This document shows positions 33,203 to 45,394 of a stretch of DNA of 64,000 nt, in pieces. A program made the translations under genes and the position numbers. Origin of the DNA: Vulpes vulpes. Lineage: Eukaryota; Chordata; Mammalia; Carnivora; Canidae. The stretch spans positions 145,000,269-145,064,268 of the forward strand of contig NC_132782.1 in NCBI RefSeq assembly GCF_048418805.1, written 5' to 3'. The number at the start of each line of letters is the position of its first letter. The first letter of the stretch is position 1. The notes below the pieces were generated by a model. It made no database searches. It saw nothing but the letters and a program-made list of their open reading frames with translations, and was not told where the DNA came from.

Positions 33203-33387
33203 AGGGACATCTGGGTGGCTCAGTGGCTGAGCATCTACCTTCAGCTCAGGTTGCGATCCCGGGGTCCTGGGATCAAGTCCTGCATCAAGCTTCCCACAGG
33301 GAGTTTGTTTCTCACTCTATGTCTCTGCCTCTCTCTGTGCGTCTCTCATGAATAAATTAAAAAAAACCTTCAAATAAATAAAACCTT
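33203..33387 (+). mobile_element. CAN SINE, sense, diverged
   Basis: The head reads 'gggacatctgggtggctcag'. 'tcaggttgcgatcccggggt', 'ctctgcctctctctgtgcgt' and the tail 'catgaataaattaaaaaaaa' complete the element. A second A-rich unit, 'ataaataaaacctt', follows. I could not place a clear duplication. Confidence 0.92.
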
Positions 33388-34834
33388 AAAGAATATATGT
33401 GTATATATATATACAGACTTGATCCTGCAGAGAGACAGGCATCCCTTTAGGACAATAAAAGGAAGGCTCATGTTTTAGAAAACTAGAAGATTCCAAAATA
33501 ATGGCACATTTGAGAAATAGGAAATCAAAACCAGGAACCAGTGCTTTGAGATCACAGAGCAAAATCAGGAACAAAGGATCGGTTTGAGTAGTGAGACCAG
33601 AGGCATAGGGATTATAGTTGTAGTTTAGTGTCATTCCTTTATACTGAGATCACTTTTATGCTTCTGCTATTCCCTACATTTCCTTGCCTTACAAATCCCA
33701 CAACACAGGTTAGTCTGCAGGGATGTCCCCTTGTCAGCTTCCCTCGGCTTGGTGTGCCTCTAGGCCATGTCTTTCTGACTTTGCCACCCCTACATGGCAG
33801 CGTCTACCTCTCCAGCCACTTGAAAAACCTCCAGCATGAGTAGTTTTATACCGCATTCTTTACCTCCAAAGACAGCATTCAATTTTGAAAGGCTGATGAA
33901 TGATATAAACAATTGGGAAAAAAATTGAACTTGACAGGGAGTAATTGATATATAAAAATAGGTCTGATAGTACTTTAAAAATAAGTCAACGAGCGCAAGA
34001 CGCTAACTTTCTGTTCTATATCCCTCTCACCTGCCCCCCGCCCCCCGGTGAAATAAAGGTGTAGAGCTCAAAACAACTTATACTACCCCAATCCTAGAGC
34101 ACTAGGAGATGACCCTTTCTTTTCGGAAAATCATCTAGTTGGTAGAACAGGCAATAAAACAGCTTATAAATGACATTGCTGACATTACCCTACAAGAGTT
34201 CTGTACTAGTCTCAAATTTCTCAACCCCTGTGCTTATTAGTCTTACATATTTGTTAAACCCTTTCCCCTTCCCCTAATTGCTTTATACTGTGTAGTGGGT
34301 AGTCCTCCACCAGGGCTTATTTCCATGGCCAAGTAAGGTTTGTACACTATAACATGGAGAGCAGTTCAGTTTCCCAAGACACTTCCCATGGCACAGGTGG
34401 GGTTCATTGTTGGTGATAAGCAACTGCCAATCAGTTTTCTTTCAAGTGTGGCCAAACCACATTTAGCTTTTATTACCAAATAATCAGATATTTAGTCTTT
34501 AATAATGATGGTGTTTTTTCTTTTTAATTTTTACTGTGCTCATATTATTAGGTCTGCATTTTTTTCCTTTATGATGTAAGCCTATTTTTCTCAATTAAGC
34601 CTACTTATTCTAAAGCATCATTAAACCTACCATTTTATTTTATTTTATTTCCCATTAATTATATATTTTATTTATTCAGTATAAGTGTCTCTTGGTAATT
34701 CTGTAGGCTTATTGAACACCAATAAGATTATTCTTGCTCATTAACTCAACTGGGCCTCCATTCATTCTTAGAAGGGCACTGAGTTAACTCACTGGAAAGA
34801 AATGAGCAAAGACCATGAGTGAGAAAACCTAACT
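33388..34834. other. Unique DNA
   Basis: A C-rich run ('cctgccccccgccccccggt') lies at about 34031-34050, and an 'attttattttattt' run near 34634. No gene or interspersed repeat is identified. Short frames at 33386-33843 are unconvincing. Confidence 0.4.
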
Positions 34835-34960
34835 AGTCATAGTACACATTAACTAACTTGTCTGAACCTTAGTTTACTCAGATGTCAAAAAGGAATAATA
34901 ATATATGCTATATACGCCATGGGGTAGTTGTGCTCATCAAACCGTGTATTCATTTCAGGA
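34835..34960 (+). repeat. MIR fragment, sense
   Basis: 'taactaacttgtctgaacct', 'tagtttactcagatgtcaaa', 'aggaataataatatatgcta' and 'ggggtagttgtgctcatcaa' follow the central and 3' part of MIR. Confidence 0.65.
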
Positions 34961-37394
34961 TGTTAAACTGGAAGTTTTGACTGAATACTCAGCTCTCATA
35001 GATATCAGATACCAATGTGATTTATGAGACAGACCTGCCTGCAGGAATCGAAATTGAGACAATTAAAACCCAAAGCAAGTCAATCACACAGACAATAAGA
35101 GGTTTGAGAGAGGAAAGAACTCGAGATGGAATTTCTTTAGCAAGAGCTAAGTTGTAAGGTCTCTTCCCTAAAGGGGTGCTTGTCCCTCCAAAACCAATCA
35201 AGTAAAAGAGACTATGACCTGTCACTTGGAAATCTGGTATCTGTCCCTTAAGGCTAGGGAGATGTAATAAACTGACAAACAACTTCCAGTGGCAACAATG
35301 GCCCAAAAAGTGTCTCCTTGACTTTCTTGGTACAAAAGCTGAGTGAGTGTATGCCTTAGATTAAACATAGGCCGTATAAACAGGGGAACCAGATGCAGAT
35401 TCTTAGCGCCATTCTGTTTAATAGCACCTTTGACCTGGGAAAAGTCATAAAATAGAATCTAGGGATGGGTCCCCCACCCAGTCCTCAGGATTATGGAAGG
35501 AGTAAGAAACCATTCAGAAGAAAATGCATCATCACCTACATCAAGACAACTGTGCAGTTGGGAGGTTCCCGGAACTAAGGGTGGGAGGGGGAATCCAAAG
35601 AGCCTATGAAAGTGTTCCAGGAGAGAAAAGGTTTTAATATAGGCCAGGCCCAGGGGCCATGAGGTCACCTTATGAAGAACTGGCCCTATAAGAGCTTGCC
35701 TCTCCTCCTTACGTATTGCTTCAGCTCCAAATGATCTATAAATAGCAGCTAGCTAGTGCAGAGAGGAGCAAGAAAGGAAAAGAAATCAAATGCATCACAT
35801 TTCTAGGGAGTGGGCCTAATGGGAGGAGAGAGTCGCTATAATTTTGAATGAAGTTGAAAGGTTTGACCATTACATGGGACTGGACATTTAAAGTACCAAA
35901 TTGGGACAGTGTTTTATTACTTAAAGTGACTGGAATATTTTTATTACTTAAGAAGTATCAGAAAAGCCATGGGAATACCTAAGTTGAGTTTTCATCTAGG
36001 AACAGAGGAAAAACTTAATGTATTTTAGAGAGAAGTGACACAAGTGTAATTTTATCATTTTATCATTATATCTCACAACTTTATGTTCGATGTACTTGAG
36101 ATACACACACACACTAAAAATACACATACTATATGACATTATGTGAAAAACTTAAGTGTCTATGGACACTACAATATAAAATAGATGGGATTTTCCAAGG
36201 TCAACCCATCATGTGCAGATTAAAAAATAAAAAGTTCCCGTATCCTATAATTTAATCTCCACTTTGAGAATCCAAGAGGGTCTAGAGTGTGGTGCAAGTG
36301 AGAGCCGAATGAAGGAGTTTCATCAGAAAGCTCTTGCTGTGCTGAAACTCCACCTTAGCGGCTCTACTGCAAGCACGGTGAAGAGATCACTGGGAGACCT
36401 ATGAGCTGTCTCCTGGTCAGGAGACAGAGAAGACTGATGCCTAACCCCTGAGTAACCAGCCCATCAGCCCAGAGTCAGAAGGGGTAGAGAGGTGAATGTT
36501 TCCCATGGAGCAGATGTGAGTCATAGGAGAGAGAGCAGGTGTGGGATTTTCTTACATCACCCTGAAGAAGTTTGTCCAGGAGGCTCACACTGAGGATGTA
36601 TGCTCTTCAGGTCCCAAGGGCTGAGGGAAGAGCCATAAGAGACCATATAGATTAGAACAGAAACACATGCTTAGTATAAGAGTCCCCAGAGAAAAGAGCC
36701 CGGTGGGGAATGTCTGGAGGGGCCATGAAAGCTTCCTCAACCAGGCAGATCAACTTGAACAACATGTCAGGCTTGGAGAACTAATAGTCAAGTAAGAACC
36801 AGTGAAGTCCACCTTCCTCCCATCTCATGCTCAACCCTGAGTTGAAAGGGTCTTACACAGTAGCTATAAGGTGAGGAAAGAGGTGAGCAAAACAGAGTAG
36901 AGGAAGAGCCTAGGCCCATGATGCCTGCTCTGATCACAGAGCTCCACTTGGGGGAGGGGAAAAGGCTTAATGTTCACTCAAGTTCAGAGCTGTGATTATT
37001 CCATGGAACTAGAAATTATGATTACTGAATTGAGACTGCATTTGTGACTTCAAGGTATTTCAGGACTGTTTTACCCATGAGTGAATTGAGAATTTACAGA
37101 GTTTACTAGAATTTTCACCTAGGAGCAGAGAAAGAGAATCCCCCTCCAAAAAAAAAAAGTAAAGGGATTGTATAATGGTTAGCGATTATATATCCTAATG
37201 CCTGAACAACACGTGAGTAAATACTCAGCAAATAATTATTGAATAAATTAGTGACATGCTAGTTTCACACACACACACACAACTCTAGAAACTATAAATC
37301 TTCCTATAGTAATACTTCTACATAAGTATATTGTTATAATAATTATCCATGGTAGGAGCATCCAGTTAGTTCAATCTTGATCAGTAAATTTTGC
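34961..37394. other. Repeat-poor unique DNA
   Basis: This 2.4 kb interval holds only short simple sequences: CA runs near 36105 and 37267, and an A run near 37148. Antisense frames 35022-35306 and 35459-35668 have no domain. The motif 'tctataaatagcagctagct' near 35741 resembles a TATA region, but nothing downstream supports a promoter. Confidence 0.4.
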
Positions 37395-37480
37395 AGTGGA
37401 AAGCATTCATCCATTCATCCATTCCTTCACTACTTTAGATAACAAATGTTGATTGAACTACTATTTTACTCCAGGGACCA
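37395..37480 (-). repeat. L2 3' end, antisense
   Basis: 'attcatccattcatccattc' (the terminal repeat unit of L2), then 'aacaaatgttgattgaacta', then 'ccagggaccatgag', is the inverted L2 3' terminus. Confidence 0.65.
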
Positions 37481-38059
37481 TGAGTGCTTGCCCCCCCTTT
37501 ACAGATTTTTCTATTCAAAGGAGAAGATGAATAAGCAAACATACAATAAGCCTGGATTGTTGACTGGGGTGGAGGAGAAAGAGGAAGAAGTAGATCACAA
37601 AACTTCCAGAGAGGGTTTTGCCCTGGACTTGCTGAGTTTTGGACAGCCAGCAGCCAGCGTCAAGGATAGACCCGGTCTTGGGAAGAAGGAGAAAGGGCAG
37701 ATGCCGCCAAAGGCATTCTGTTCTCTTCATAAATATGTTCAACACTGGTTCTGGAAGTGGAAGCCAGAGCTGTGTTGTGGAATCATGGACAACTGACAGA
37801 TGCTAGAACAGTCTAGAATGTATGATTAGTAGGGTGGGGCAGGAAGGGGTCAAAGGGCCAGAAGGCCTCATAAATCATCTGCCATTGTCTGGCATTCATT
37901 CAATAAACATTTATGAGCACTAGTTCTGAGCCAGCCCCTATAACCAGAGGGCATGGATCTGGGCTCTAAAGAATTGTCCCCTGGAAGCCCATCTTCGTCT
38001 TCTTCCTTAGTTACCTTCTCTTGTCAGGGCTTTTCGTTCCACTTCTCCATAGGAAGAGG
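37481..38059. other. Unique DNA with a short L2/MIR scrap
   Basis: At 37893-37950 'attcattcaataaacattta' followed by 'tgagcactagttctgagcca' is an inverted L2 or MIR 3' end. The 116-codon frame 37446-37796 begins inside the preceding L2 end and has no domain. Confidence 0.45.
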
Positions 38060-38312
38060 CAGTAATAGTGTAGTTGAGCAGTTAAGAGCACAGGCTTGGA
38101 GTGTACCCTGTCTGGCTTTTGTCTGGGTGATTCCAGTCAAGTGATTTCATTTCTCTGAACCTCAGGCTCCTCAGAGGTAAAAAAGAAAAAAATGCTCTAG
38201 TAGGAACCCCTCCTTGGAAAACGGTTGGGTCGATTAAACGAAACAATGCATGTGAAGGAACTGGCTCAGCTCCTTGCATGTAGGAAGCCCTGCAGAAAGG
38301 TTAGTTATTTAT
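38060..38312 (+). repeat. MIR, sense, nearly complete
   Basis: It begins 'tagtgtagttgagcagttaa', then 'gagcacaggcttggagtgta', 'ccagtcaagtgatttcattt', 'tctgaacctcaggctcctca', 'ggtcgattaaacgaaacaat' and 'tgaaggaactggctcagctc'. It includes the tRNA-like head and runs about 250 bases. Confidence 0.88.
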
Positions 38313-38463
38313 CATTCCCTTCTTTTTCTTTTCTGCTTGCCCCTGGGAAATTGGGCACTTTATTCTACTTACCACAGATGCTGTGGTGTTTAAAATATTC
38401 TTACTCTGTGAAGCCATTTAATATTGGTACGTGGAATATCTCCTTTTTTCTCCTCTTAATCAG

Positions 38464-38596
38464 TGTTATTGTTAACAACTCAGAAGCAGCACAGTGATTA
38501 TGGCTCCAGAAGGAGGGAAGTCTCAAGGGCTCATAACCTTTCAGAAAATGAAGGACCTTTGGGCTGAAATTCTGAAAGCTGGCTCTTACTGCAAAG
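38464..38596 (+). other. Candidate exon (unverified)
   Basis: A pyrimidine-rich tract at about 38441-38458 leads to an acceptor AG ending at 38463. A strong donor, 'caaag/gtgagt', closes a 133-base segment at 38596. All three frames contain a stop if read from the first base. An ATG at 38500 has A at -3 and G at +4 and stays open to the donor (32 codons plus one base). The donor merges into a (GT)n repeat, so it could be a by-product of that repeat. The encoded peptide matches no family I know. It could equally be a non-coding exon or chance. Confidence 0.25.
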
Positions 38597-38599
38597 GTG

Positions 38600-38602
<3 letters not shown>

Positions 38603-38641
<39 letters not shown>
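38603..38641. repeat. (GT)n microsatellite
   Basis: A pure GT run of about 39 bases starts just after a donor-like 'ggtgagtt'. Likely polymorphic. Confidence 0.95.
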
Positions 38642-38643
<2 letters not shown>

Positions 38644-39809
38644 GGAATTTTGATAAAATTCTCTCTGACAAATTTCTGAGTCACTGGAGCATGAAAAAAG
38701 GTATTTCTCATCCCTTGAAAGAAATTCTGGGTGCCTTTTTCAGTGCGTGAATATCTCAATAAGCAGCTTGATTTTAAAATGTCAAACTTGCCACAGAACT
38801 TGGTTCTTGGGTAGGACAAATGCCTTTGATTTGTTTGAAGAAATTTGATTTGGAAATAGCCAAGTGATTAGTTGTCGAGACTAAAGCTTTGAAGTCACAG
38901 AGTATGGATTTCTATTATAGGCCCTTGCAGAGTCCCAGACATTTGCATGTAAAATATTTCTAGAACTTTTGCATATGCTTAGATATTAAAATAAGCACGC
39001 TTAATGCATTTATAAGATCCCATCTGTCACATACATAATACACTTAAAAATGCTACCCAATGAGGAAATATGGTCTTGTTGTTTAACCTTAATCAAATAG
39101 GAGAACAAACACACAGTACTAATGAACTATGACTGCTGAAGTCCTAAATGCAGGGTTGTATTTAATTCTGTACATTGTGCATTTGGGACAGTGTTAAATG
39201 ATAGCTCTTATGAGATCTCCATTTGAAAGAGACTCAAGAATGTGGAGCTGAACCAAAGAGAGTCAAGGATCATTCAAGCATAGAAATAGAAGTCTAAAAA
39301 AAGACCTTGAAAGGTTAAAACATCCAATCCCTACCTAGAGTTACAGACTTGTGGGATGTGAGGGCTGGGGGAGGCCCAAGGGAGATCACCTATTCTAAAC
39401 CATTCATTTTATAAAATCAGGAAATGGGTGTTCAAATTAGAGTCTGTTAAAAACCTTATTTGTGCTTTTCTTTCAGATTTTCAGAACAGAAAATTCTACA
39501 ACTTCCTATAGTAACATATTTTTGTGCTTCATCATCAGGAAATTGCAACAACCTTAATTTCCTCCAATTAGGCCTATTTTCTTGATGCATGTGGATTTAA
39601 AATAACAGTCTGCCGTACATCTCTGTTAGTGACTAATGTTAGAATATGACACGATGGCAAAATGTTAGAAATTGGAAATAATTAATCCAGAGATAAGAAA
39701 GCTCACAGGGGACCTAACTAGATTTTTTTTAAAAAAAAAATAGATTTATAGTATGTGAATAGATTTACAGTCGTTCATTGTATGATGATGCAGAATCAGG
39801 AAGGGTATG
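38642..39809. other. Unique DNA with an acceptor-like site
   Basis: 'tttgtgcttttctttcag' ends at 39476 and is a good acceptor by consensus. No matching donor follows within 200 bases. About 39340-39425 ('ggcccaagggagatcaccta', 'cattcattttataaaatcag') resembles an ancient MIR-like motif. An A/T run lies at 39722-39741. Confidence 0.35.
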
Positions 39810-39970
39810 AGTGAGGATTTGGAGCAAATGGTCTGAATTCTCATTCTGTCCCTTACAAATTGTGGAACTGGGCAAATTACTTATCTTCTCTCTCTATTTC
39901 TTTATGGATAATAACAATGAGTACTAGTAGAACAATGCTTTTTTGAAAAAAAAATAAAAGGACTTAGAAG
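39810..39970 (+). repeat. MIR, sense
   Basis: 'ggtctgaattctcattctgt', 'cccttacaaattgtggaact', 'gggcaaattacttatcttct' and 'tttatggataataacaatga' match the MIR core. Confidence 0.78.
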
Positions 39971-40001
39971 AATGTCTAACATATTTAAACATTTAATATA
40001 T

Positions 40002-40193
40002 GGGGGTCCCTGGGTGGCTTAGTCAGACTGACTCTTGATTTTGGCTCAGGTCCTGGAATGAGCCCCACGTGGAGGTCTGTGCTCAGGGGTGAGTCTACTT
40101 GAGGATTTCTCCCCCTCCTCCTTTGTCCTCTCTCCCTGCTGGCCTGTGTATGCACACTGTCTCTGAAATAAATAAATAAATATTTAAAAAAAC
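40002..40193 (+). mobile_element. Older CAN SINE, sense
   Basis: The head 'gggggtccctgggtggctta' and 'gactcttgattttggctcag' are followed by 'tcctggaatgagccccacgt', a CT-rich body and the tail 'ctgaaataaataaataaata'. The body lacks the intact B-box 'gatcccgggatc' portion, so it is partly deleted. It is diverged and older than the SINEC_Cf copies. Confidence 0.88.
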
Positions 40194-41053
40194 CCATTCA
40201 ACATGTGGTATTTTTATTGTGGTTGATATTGTTGTTATATACCATATTTGCAGGGTAATAAAAAGTGATCATCTATTGTCCTCAACCTCTATCCTCTCTA
40301 ACAAATACATTATTTTAAGCTAATTGACTGCTATAAAGAGTTTGAGGAACTAATATTTAGGAAAGGGTGAAGACTCCTAAAGCTGATTACTGAAAGATCT
40401 TTTTCTTCTTTCTTTCTCAGGGATCATTTAGTATGACAGCAGCTGGGGATACTATGAATCCCATGCAGGAGAATGGAATCAGGTGACATTTTGGTGTCTT
40501 TCAAATCTATGATTTCCTGACTTTAGCGTAGCCATCATCATCATCATCCTCATTGCGCTCCATCTTATTTTCTTGGTTTCAGGAGCATTGATTCTTGCTT
40601 CCACTTAGAACATAAGAGCAGATAAAAAAAGACACATGTATGAGGTGTGTGTCCAATCTCAAGATCCAATTGCACTAAACAGCTATTATTTGAATCTTTC
40701 CTTCAGGAATGCAGAAGATAAGTCCTGCTCATTATCACCAGAGACTCCAATTTATCTGAGTTAAATGAAATTTAAATGATTACTGATAGTGGTAACTCTT
40801 ATGCAAATCTATTTCAGATCAGTAGCTGTACGTTATTTTTCACCACAATGAAAAGCAAATCCTCTAAGTTCTCACTCTCATTACTTAATACAAATTGGTG
40901 TCACAACATGACCAGTAAAGAAAAAGAAAATCTTTCATATTATTTCCATTTGTTAGTTTCACAAATTTAATTACAGACATGGGAACTGTCAATCTTGTTG
41001 CTTTTATATTAACCAGGAACTACAGTAAACTTTACTGCTTTTAGGTCAGTATG

Positions 41054-41096
<43 letters not shown>

Positions 41097-43657
41097 TTTT
41101 AAAAAGTGGATTGACCAGCAAAGCGATAAATTTGGATAATAAGAGGTTGACACAAAGACACTTAGGGGAGTCTTTATAGTCCAGGAGGAAGCCAATGATG
41201 AGTAGCCAGACTGTTGTTGGACTGTGTGAGACTATTTGAGGTTTGGGGAAAAGAGAAGAATGTTGATTTTTGTTTGTCTCTATATTTCAAAGACTGCCCC
41301 TACCTTCAAAAAAAATTACTTCCTGGAGTAATGTCTTCTAGTGATATAGAGACATACATGGAGTGAATAGTATTTCATTTTTTCCATATTTCTCCAAAAT
41401 GCCAATTTGAGCCTATTGATACTGTGCTGAAGGAGTGTATAATGAAGGAAAGGCTAGAGCCACAGGTCCGCCTATGGGAAGAAGAAGGTCAACCAGAGAA
41501 AACAATCTAGAGGAACATGACTGGAATAGCTCATGGTACTGGTACTATATTGATTTTAGAACAGGAATAACATGTAATTTTGTCTTGTGGGTAATAAAAG
41601 CCCATTCTCTGTCTGAATGGGAGTTAGGGATAGTGGGCCTGCCTATATGAGAAGGAACCCGTCTTCACTGAGGAATGGAGTCTTGCTAGACACTACCTAC
41701 AGTACATCAATCAGAAAGGAAAAGCCTGGATCCATCAAACATAGGACAAGCAATGGTGCTACCTGGGAGTCAAAGAGTTTCCTCAAGAAATAAACCAGAA
41801 GAGACTACAGAAAAGAGAAAAAGATATGTTTGCAAAAGCTCAGGACAGGTGATCCACATCCAGCAAGGGAACTTCCCTGCCTGACACATAAGACCCTTTG
41901 ACTGCATGACATGATAAAGATGGCACCTGCAATGTGAATGTACCAGCCCTGGGCCCAAGTAAGCAAGATCCTCATGTAGGCTAAAGGGAAATGAGTCTAA
42001 GACCAAGCAAACAGAACAGAATGAGACGAGGTCAGGAGATGAAACAGGATGGTAGATTGGTTCAAATACATTTTCCTTGGTCATAGACCAGTTTTCACAA
42101 TACCGAACGCAAGTGATCAAGGACAGAGCCCGTGAAAGGACGGTGTCTTCCCAATAAAGTATGGAGTACAATGATCAAAGGCCTTGTCTCTCATACTCAC
42201 TGCTTTGCCTCCGATAGTTAGAAGCACATCTGGCACATGATAGCTACTCGAGACATCTGTATTGGGTGGATGAGTGGACAAGCCATGAATGAAGCTTTCT
42301 CCCTTGGTGCAGCTCTTGCTCTGAGAGCCCTTAGAGGGCTCACAGCCTTGGAGAGCCCACAGCACCCCCACAAGGCTGGGAAAGGCAGCCCAGGCCAGCT
42401 CTGACCTAGGAACTGGGACATGGACTCGGGCCCTCTTGATCTTGAGTTGCTTCTCTCCTCTGACTAATGGGCTCTTCTTGAGCTAGCCTTCTCTCCCTTA
42501 CTGGATGGGTGAGGTGCCCAAAGCCTAGGCTCCAGTGTAGGCTTAGGGTGAAAGGTACAAAGGAAGCTGTAATTTGCTTTCATTTGCTCCAGACTCTGTG
42601 TTATACTAAGATCAACCCACCATAAATGAATTCGCCTGGTCTATCCTGGCTCACAGATGATCACATTAGGGCTTGACTTCAGCCAGGGTGTCCGTTTGCC
42701 TGACTTCATGTTCTCAGGGAGGCAGGGCAGTGGCTGAGGGCAGGACTGGAAGACTCAGATCCTGGGTCATGATTCCATCTGCCTTTTTTAAACAAAAAAT
42801 ATAGAATTCGACAAAAAACATGCCAGATTAAAATATAAGAATGTGGTTGGCTCTCAGCATGTGCAGGGATAAATATTTGGGGGCACTTTATGTCATAAAA
42901 TCATTTCTCCTTTTTCTTTATCTCTGTAGTCATGGCAAAATAGAGGCAACAGCAGGAAAACAGAACAAACAAACAAAAAAGACACTCTACAGGTATCTCC
43001 AGGGAAGCTCTTGAGACACAAGTCAGAAAAGAAAAGATCAAGACAATCTGAGATCATACGTCTTCCAGGAGAATACTTCTCTCCTAGGTCCATGGAAAGA
43101 CAGAAGCAAAGGCCGGGCAGACCCTGAAAGAGACCACTAACTGCTGGCAAGGATTTCCCTCCTGATGGATGACAGACAAACTGCCTCAAAAACCCTTATG
43201 GTGAAAGGATACGGCAGCTACTTGGACATAACGCAAATAGATCTGAGGTGGCCAGTGGTCTGGGGTTGACCAGCTGTTCATTTTCATAAAGCACAACACA
43301 ACTTTCAGTCTAGAGTTTTAATGGCTAGTTTGTGCCTGATGCGATAAAGTCTGTGTCCAAACTGCTCCTCTGAGAAAGAGAAAGAAAGGTGTGCGGAGCA
43401 CAGGGATGTTGTTCAACACTAATGGGCTCAATGGTCCCCAGTCCTCAAAGTCCTACCTGACCTCTTTATGTCTTAGTGAAAATGGTCCTGCGCCATAAGG
43501 GGAAGCTATCAATGGTCTTACTTGAGCCCAGCACATGTCCCAGTCAGAATCAGAGTCACTTACATGTTATTTACTTAATGTATTTTCTCTTTTTCTGTAT
43601 TTTAATACTTATCGGCAGAACTACCCTTGTAATAAATAACACAAATTTACACTAGAG
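40194..43657. other. Repeat-poor unique DNA
   Basis: About 3.5 kb with few repeats. It holds an acceptor-like 'ttctttctttctcag' ending at 40420, with 'cag/gtgaca' 62 bases later, and the (TA)n at 41054-41093. An L2 3'-like scrap may lie near 42215-42275 ('agcacatctggcacatgata'). Antisense frames 41770-42171 (133 codons) and 42893-43189 lack domains. Confidence 0.4.
41054..41093. repeat. (TA)n microsatellite
   Basis: A TA run of about 40 bases without interruption. Such runs mutate rapidly and melt easily. Confidence 0.95.
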
Positions 43658-43849
43658 TAAAGGTCTGCCAACGATAGCCTGTGGGTCACCTTTAAGCAGC
43701 GGCCTATTCTCATGTGAGCTAAGCATGGCTTGGACATTTTAAAAGGGTTGTAAGAGATAATGAAGAAATATGTGACAGAGATCATATGTGACCTGCAAGG
43801 CTAAAATATTTACTCTCTAATCCTTCACAGAAATGTCTGCTGAATCCTA
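43658..43849. mobile_element. hAT-Charlie-type MITE
   Basis: The ends are inverted-repeat-like: 'aggtctgccaacgatagcct' on the left and 'agaaatgtctgctgaatcct' on the right. The interior 'ctaaaatatttactctctaa' and 'gtgacagagatcatatgtga' fits the common mammalian hAT MITE whose ends read like 'gtcggcaaac'. The 8 bases on each side, 'cactagag' and 'cactcaaa', agree at five positions, as expected for a decayed hAT duplication. It is about 190 bases, non-autonomous and dead. Confidence 0.8.
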
Positions 43850-44184
43850 CACTCAAACATTGTTTATTTTCTTACATCTAAAATTATGAATAATGAAGTA
43901 AGAAGGAACCAGTATGTTAGTTTTGGTTAGCCTGGAGAGTCACAAAGATGCTGTGAAACAACAGAATTTGTCCCCAGGAAGGAAATCTTGACACTTACAC
44001 ATTATAAAATGACCTATTGTTATATAATATTCTATTATTCGTTGTTTACATTGAGAGCATAGACTAAAATGCAGTCAGACGCATTTTATTATATTGTAAA
44101 TATTCTTGAAAAATCATCTCAGTGATTGGCCCAATGTAGGAAAGCACCAATTACCACAAATTCTGATGACTACGGCCCCCACTC
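43850..44184. other. Unique AT-rich DNA
   Basis: Nothing is recognised in this 335-base interval. Confidence 0.4.
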
Positions 44185-44410
44185 ATTTGTGCCTTTACTA
44201 GATGAAGTGCTTTGCACACAATATCTCACTCAAAGACACTTCAGAATTGCACCACGAGGTACACAGGGCAGGGTTCTTCCCATTCCACAGCTGCACTGAC
44301 TGAGGCTCAGAGGGGTCAACAGCCCATCCAAGGCCCCAAAGAGAGTAAGCGATGAGACCAGGATTCGAACTCAGTTCTAGCTGCTTGCAGAGTAGGAGCA
44401 TGGAACCCTG
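44185..44410 (-). repeat. MIR, antisense, nearly complete
   Basis: 'gaagtgctttgcacacaata', 'tctcactcaaagacacttca', 'cattccacagctgcactgac', 'tgaggctcagaggggtcaac', 'cgatgagaccaggattcgaa' and 'gagtaggagcatggaaccct' trace an inverted MIR through its B box. Confidence 0.88.
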
Positions 44411-45394
44411 ACACGACACCGGAGGATCACTACCCTAAAGTGTCCCCCTTAGAAAGGAGACCGGGTATATTTTGTGCTTCCCTAATTTAAAAAATAATCA
44501 GTGCACCACTTGGGGGGCTGGAAATCAGCCACCACCTACTAAAGGAAAGCCCTCCCCTTGGCCCTCCCAGCTGGCCGCTCCTGCGCACAGACATCCTGCC
44601 CAGACAGCCCACCCCAGACACCAAAGCACCCTTCCAGAAGGGTTAAGAACCCATAAAAGGAAAGCCTCTCTCACCCTTTCATTGTGATTGAAAAAGCTGA
44701 GGTTAGGCTTTCGCATTTTCATTTGGGGCTATTTAAAGGAAGAACCTTTGAATGGTGGTTATTTCAGTTGAGTGTGTACTTCGCGTTCCTTCTTTTCACT
44801 GAAGCAATGCAGCCTTCCAAGCAATGCACCTGAAATGAGGTGCAAACCCCACCGGGCACCGTGGTGCCCTTTTCCCTCACATGAGCCCTCGCCCTTTCCT
44901 TTGTGTCTGCCTGTCACCTCTGCTTGAGGTCTCCACCTTTTCCAGGAGGAGGGAGTTTTCTAACTTTCTAGTCCCCTTTAGGTGGGAACAAAAGGGTAGG
45001 AGACCCAGCTGAAACCTCTAGGCCCTCAGCTTCAGGCCTCTGTCTTCAGCTGCTAAGGGAGCATTTTTACATGGAAGTTGTGCTATCACATCAAACTATA
45101 ACAACTATAAACTGGACTTTTCTTCCTCAAGAATCCAGCTCTCTATCTAGGCATATTGCTGTCCATACAACGTTATATCCCGGACAGAGCTTCCTAAAAT
45201 CTTTTCTGGCCCCTTCTCTGCCCCCATGCAGAGGAGGGTCCCATGGAACCTGGCCACCCACTCTTCCCCCACATCTTACCCTCTCTCTTTCTGTACTTGT
45301 CAGCTCATCATCTGATGATGTCTGGATTCTGTTCAAGGTCTTTGAATTTGTCTCCCTGCCTTGAGACTCTTCCTCTTTACACTCTACTGCAGCA
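44411..45394. other. Unique DNA
   Basis: The interval is moderately GC-rich with CT-rich stretches. Overlapping short frames (44472-44722, 45071-45524) have no domain. 'cataataaagcttgcaaaac' near 45393 contains an AATAAA, which by itself is not evidence of a transcript end. Confidence 0.4.

Noticed and set aside
35736..35760. TATA-like 'ctataaatagcagc'
   Set aside because: No GC-rich promoter context, initiator or downstream exon; TATA-like strings are common in AT-rich DNA.
41770..42171. 133-codon minus-strand open frame
   Set aside because: No domain or signal features I could defend; overlapping frames 42117-42421 show the region is simply poor in stops on that strand.
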